Shown piece after piece: positions 39,086-42,118 of a stretch of 42,118 nt of DNA. The notes below the pieces were generated by a model, which saw only the letters and a program-made list of their open reading frames with translations, was not told where the DNA came from and did no database searches. The DNA lies in assembly GCF_001293645.1 (NCBI RefSeq), contig NZ_LBMD01000034.1, positions 1-42,118 on the forward strand, given 5' to 3'. Position 1 is the first letter of the stretch; every line of letters begins with the position of its first letter. The position numbers and the translations under genes are program-made. The DNA is from Bacillus sp. CHD6a. Lineage in GTDB: Bacteria; Bacillota; Bacilli; Bacillales; Bacillaceae_I.

Positions 39086-39562
39086 TTGAAAGGGAAAAAG
39101 ATGAAAGAACCCGTTATCAAAGATCTGAATCTATTAAAACTAACAGGGTTCCGGGTATTATGCGCAGGGAAAGACTATCCAGTTAAAATACCTAACGCTT
39201 CAAAGCTACTTGAATCACGCTTGTCTGAAATTAAGAACGTGAAGAATAAAGATATTCAGTTTGGGGCTTTCCTTGTAGATACCCTTTCACAAGAGGAAGA
39301 CGGGTATTGGGTGGCAGTTGAAGTGGAAGAGTTTGAAGATACACCTGATGGGATGGTCACGCTGACAATTCCTGCACAAAGGTATGCAGCAACAAAGTAT
39401 GAGGGACCTACCTCTGGCATTTTCAATGCGTATGACGAGTTACATAGCTGGGCGGCAGAGCAGGGGTACAAACGACTTAAAAACAAATGGCATCTGGAAA
39501 TCTTTGAATCATGGGGAGACCCTAATCATATAGTAGTTGATTTATTAGATACCATTGAATAA
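39086..39562 (+). CDS. GyrI-like effector-binding-domain protein
   Basis: A 158-residue protein resembling the AraC effector-binding/GyrI-like domain (TGFRVLCAGKDYPVKIP, YWVAVEVEEFEDTPDGM, TIPAQRYAATKYEGP, KWHLEIFES). Such stand-alone domains bind small aromatic ligands or protect gyrase. The TTG at 39086 follows AAGGAGTG by 7 bases. It is followed 14 bases later by a VOC-family gene. Confidence 0.8.
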   Translation: MKGKKMKEPVIKDLNLLKLTGFRVLCAGKDYPVKIPNASKLLESRLSEIKNVKNKDIQFGAFLVDTLSQEEDGYWVAVEVEEFEDTPDGMVTLTIPAQRYAATKYEGPTSGIFNAYDELHSWAAEQGYKRLKNKWHLEIFESWGDPNHIVVDLLDTIE

Positions 39563-39576
39563 AGGAGGCCGCTGAA

Positions 39577-39996
39577 ATGACAGAGAGATTATGGAGAGTG
39601 GGAACAACGTATATCCCAGTTGCAGATGTTGAAGCTTCTGCCAATTGGTATATAAGTAAGTTAGGAGCGGAATTGAGTTATCAGGATCAGGACAAAGCGA
39701 TCATCAACCTTGCAGACCAAAGTATGTTTCTTGTAAAAGCAGAGGAAGGGCAAACTTCGAATTTTACGGATGCAAACGGGCAGGTGCGCTTCTCTTTAAC
39801 ATTTGAAGTAGATGGTTTGAGCGCATTAGAGAATATACAACATGATTTTGTTAAGCAAGGAATCAAGGTAGGTGAAATAGAAAACAGAGGGCATGCCGGA
39901 AGAAATTTTGTGTTTGAAGATCTTAATGGGAATAAGTTTGATGTGTGGAGCGAGCTGAGTGTAAAGTTTAAAGAAAAATACTTAAAGCAACGATAA
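39577..39996 (+). CDS. VOC-family (glyoxalase/bleomycin-resistance fold) protein
   Basis: A 139-residue VOC protein. The paired beta-alpha-beta-beta-beta modules open with GTTYIPVADVEASANWYISKLGAEL and close with FVFEDLNGNKFDVWSE, where the final Glu is the usual metal ligand. It may bind or modify a small metabolite or antibiotic. AAAGGAGG precedes the ATG. It is probably cotranscribed with the GyrI-like gene. Confidence 0.83.
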   Translation: MTERLWRVGTTYIPVADVEASANWYISKLGAELSYQDQDKAIINLADQSMFLVKAEEGQTSNFTDANGQVRFSLTFEVDGLSALENIQHDFVKQGIKVGEIENRGHAGRNFVFEDLNGNKFDVWSELSVKFKEKYLKQR

Positions 39997-40061
39997 TGGT
40001 TCAAGACATGTTTTCTAACGGTAGAATGTATTGACCAACTTATATAGAGGAGTGAACTCAT

Positions 40062-40637
40062 ATGACTAATAATACTACTAGTGAAAAGAGTCTATCATCA
40101 GAACAAATGGATGAATTAATATCCGTTTTAAAGAAGCGGTTTGAGAAAAACTTGCATCGTCATGAGGAGCTCGAATGGGATCAAGTACAAGCGAAGCTGG
40201 AAAGTAATGCGGAAAAGCTTTGGCCCCTCTCCGAAATGGAACGTACCTCAGGAGAGCCTGATGTCATCAATTATGATAAAGAAACAGATGAGTACCTATT
40301 TTGCGATTGCTCAAAAGAAAGTCCAAAGGGGCGCAGGAGTGTTTGTTACGATCGAGAAGCACTTGAAGCAAGAAAGAAGTTTAAGCCAGAAAATAGCGCA
40401 ATGGACATGACAAATGATATGGGAATCGAAATGTTAACAGAAGAACAATATAGAGAATTACAAAAGCTTGGTGAATTCGATTTAAAGACATCCAGCTGGG
40501 TGCAAACACCCGAGGAAATTAGAAAGCTTGGCGGTGCATTATTCTGCGATCGTCGCTTTAATCACGTTTTCGTGTATCACAATGGAGCTGATTCTTATTA
40601 TGGTGCAAGGGGATTTCGTGGGTTGCTAAGGGTATAA
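40062..40637 (+). CDS. DUF4256-family protein
   Basis: A 191-residue soluble protein matching the DUF4256 family, of unknown function. It shows SVLKKRFEKNLHRHEELEW, a GEPDVI block, FCDCSKESPKGRRSVCYDREA and a C-terminal GALFCDRRFNHVFVYHNGA. Four cysteines could bind metal or form disulfides. AGAGGAGTGA precedes the ATG. It is monocistronic and ends in a terminator. Confidence 0.85.
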   Translation: MTNNTTSEKSLSSEQMDELISVLKKRFEKNLHRHEELEWDQVQAKLESNAEKLWPLSEMERTSGEPDVINYDKETDEYLFCDCSKESPKGRRSVCYDREALEARKKFKPENSAMDMTNDMGIEMLTEEQYRELQKLGEFDLKTSSWVQTPEEIRKLGGALFCDRRFNHVFVYHNGADSYYGARGFRGLLRV

Positions 40638-40650
40638 AAAATGAAATTTT

Positions 40651-40693
40651 AAAAGACGTGCAAGGTACAAATCTTTTGCGTCTTTTATTTTTT
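40651..40693 (+). terminator. terminator after the DUF4256 gene
   Basis: AAAAGACG (40651-40658) pairs with CGTCTTTT (40679-40686), with further pairing of GCAAG and CTTTTG inside, and a T-rich run follows. Confidence 0.85.
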
Positions 40694-40780
40694 TATAATA
40701 AATTGGAAACTTTTTCATTTTCAACTCGTATATAGAAAAAAAGAATACACAACAAGAAGTAAGGAGGCATTACATATTTA

Positions 40781-42070
40781 TTGAAAACAATAGTCAGCAA
40801 GATATTAATAGTAGTAAGTATACCGCTACTTTTCGTTCTCTGGTTTTATAATCATAAAGTAATAAATGGAGATTATTCTAAACTAACAATTAAAATGCCA
40901 AATGAAGGTGTCGCTGTTATTGAGGAGAAAGAACGCATCGAAGAAATCATTCATGCCATTAATAACAGTCCACGAAATTTCGGTACAGATAAACCTTGGC
41001 ACAACTATGAACTAGCTAGTCTTATTTTTGAAAATGATAGAGGAGAGAGCAAAGCGGTTCATTATTTTACAGAGAACCAAAATATAAAGATTAGGTTTGG
41101 TGAGATTGATACGAGTCTAGTGTTTGAGGATTTTCAGGGGAGTGGGATCGCAACAGAAGCTGTGATAAATGACGTTCAGGAAAAAGTGACACTAGAACAT
41201 GGAACGGTGGAAACATATAGCATTAATGGTCAAACCTTTGAAATTATTCCTTATCATCAACCTTACTTAGATTTTATAGATGAACTTGAAGGGACACAAG
41301 GTAATCGGGAGGGTCTGTTTTCAACCTATGTCGTTAAACCTTTTAGTAAAGAGCTATATGGACATGAATATTACGGTGAGGAAGATCCGTTCTACGTTGC
41401 TCCAGTCAATACGGATATAATGAAAGAAATGATAATACAGCTGGATGAGCAGTATGAGGAGATTAGTAGATTAATAAAAGAAGGGTTAGAAGACTCCACC
41501 GCTTTACTGACCGGTACAGAAAAGGTCAGAATCTACCTTCAGCCACACAGCCCGGATTTTAATTACTTAGAGATGGGAGGAGTTTTGGCATTTGCGGCAG
41601 ATAAGGATGTCATGGTCCTGCAAATTGATCCGAGGAAATATACGGAAAAAAGCATTAAACAAACTATTGCACACGAATTCCATCATGTAGTAACCATGGA
41701 AGTTTCCGACTGGTCCTTTCGGAAGCACCATCTCTTAGACAGGGTAATCATGGAGGGGAAGGCAGACACTTTTGGAAAAATGGTGTACCCGGACTATGAT
41801 GTTGCATGGATTGAACCTTTAAGTCCTGAATCAACTAATATTGTTTGGAGCTTTATTGAAGAAAACAAAGGCTCTTATGACATGGGAAATTTGACCATGC
41901 TTCATATGGGTCACCCTTCTTCGGGGATTCCTAAATGGTCTAATTACAGAATTGGTTATCGGATTATGGAAGATTTTTTGGAGGGGAATCCCGAGGTTAC
42001 TCTAGAGGAATGGACGGAGATGAGAGCGGATGAGATTTTGGAGTTAAGTGAATTTGGAGCGGGAGAGTAG
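40781..42070 (+). CDS. DUF2268-type predicted zinc protease, membrane-anchored
   Basis: A 429-residue protein with an N-terminal membrane anchor (about 5-24), a domain of unknown fold (about 30-205) and a DUF2268-type metallopeptidase (about 220-425). The zinc motif HEFHH spans His298-His302 (His298, Glu299 and His302 as HExxH), and Glu325 in IMEGKAD is the third ligand. The catalytic part lies outside the membrane if the anchor is as predicted. The TTG at 40781 is preceded by GGAGG at 13 bases, a long but usable distance. Its substrate is unknown. Confidence 0.82.
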   Translation: MKTIVSKILIVVSIPLLFVLWFYNHKVINGDYSKLTIKMPNEGVAVIEEKERIEEIIHAINNSPRNFGTDKPWHNYELASLIFENDRGESKAVHYFTENQNIKIRFGEIDTSLVFEDFQGSGIATEAVINDVQEKVTLEHGTVETYSINGQTFEIIPYHQPYLDFIDELEGTQGNREGLFSTYVVKPFSKELYGHEYYGEEDPFYVAPVNTDIMKEMIIQLDEQYEEISRLIKEGLEDSTALLTGTEKVRIYLQPHSPDFNYLEMGGVLAFAADKDVMVLQIDPRKYTEKSIKQTIAHEFHHVVTMEVSDWSFRKHHLLDRVIMEGKADTFGKMVYPDYDVAWIEPLSPESTNIVWSFIEENKGSYDMGNLTMLHMGHPSSGIPKWSNYRIGYRIMEDFLEGNPEVTLEEWTEMRADEILELSEFGAGE

Positions 42071-42084
42071 ACAGAAGACAGAGC

Positions 42085-42118
42085 TAGGGGGTATAGAGCT
42101 GTTCTCTACCCCCTAAAA
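42085..42118 (+). terminator. terminator after the DUF2268 gene, cut by the window end
   Basis: TAGGGGGTA (42085-42093) pairs with TACCCCCTA (42106-42114) and AGAG/CTCT pairs within. The downstream tract is outside the window. Confidence 0.6.

Overview
The window looks like chromosomal DNA of an aerobic, endospore-forming Bacillaceae species. It has AT-rich DNA, strong AGGAGG-type ribosome sites, frequent TTG/GTG starts, a CwlJ-type spore cortex hydrolase, a sporulenol synthase (SqhC) and a prolyl 4-hydroxylase close to the Bacillus anthracis enzyme. No rRNA, tRNA, prophage or CRISPR array was seen. The gene content mixes core functions with a loosely organised accessory region.

Layout. 1-8 kb: a small zinc-ribbon protein, a Cys-type sulfatase, a LysE exporter, an XRE-TPR regulator divergent from an MFS pump (two identical palindromes lie between them), and a class F sortase next to a two-repeat, His-containing, membrane-anchored surface protein. 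8-13 kb: a YdcF-like protein, CwlJ, and several small membrane or hypothetical proteins. 13-17 kb: a redox cluster (OsmC, glutaredoxin-like protein, Crp/Fnr regulator, mercuric-reductase-like flavoprotein, TVP38 membrane protein). Four of its promoters carry a TGTAA-N6-TTACA site at exactly the same distance from the -10 box, so it reads as one regulon. 16.8-20 kb: an EamA transporter with a terminator in its leader, a coiled-coil protein and SqhC.

20-25 kb: an operon of a beta-propeller lipoprotein, a response regulator and a histidine kinase, followed by a PepSY membrane protein and a His-tailed FixH/YtkA-like lipoprotein. Both transcription units start with a matching direct-repeat box, suggesting the response regulator controls both; metal (perhaps copper) handling is an inference. 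25-27 kb: a secreted peptidoglycan-binding M15 peptidase and a MEDS-domain protein preceded by a heptanucleotide tandem repeat.

27-42 kb: accessory genes typical of small-molecule modification (MFS, GNATs, NUDIX hydrolases, two APH-fold kinases, ASCH, deoxyribosyltransferase-like, VOC, GyrI-like proteins), with decay: a histidine phosphatase with a nonsense codon, a stub of an alpha/beta hydrolase and a truncated NUDIX gene. A MITE-like element has inserted into the loop of a terminator with a 5-bp target duplication. Most unusual are three unrelated-sequence but same-architecture intergenic arrays (27.4, 30.4 and 36.5 kb). Each has its own 6-9 bp core repeated every 20-21 bp (two helical turns) and sits just before a gene start.
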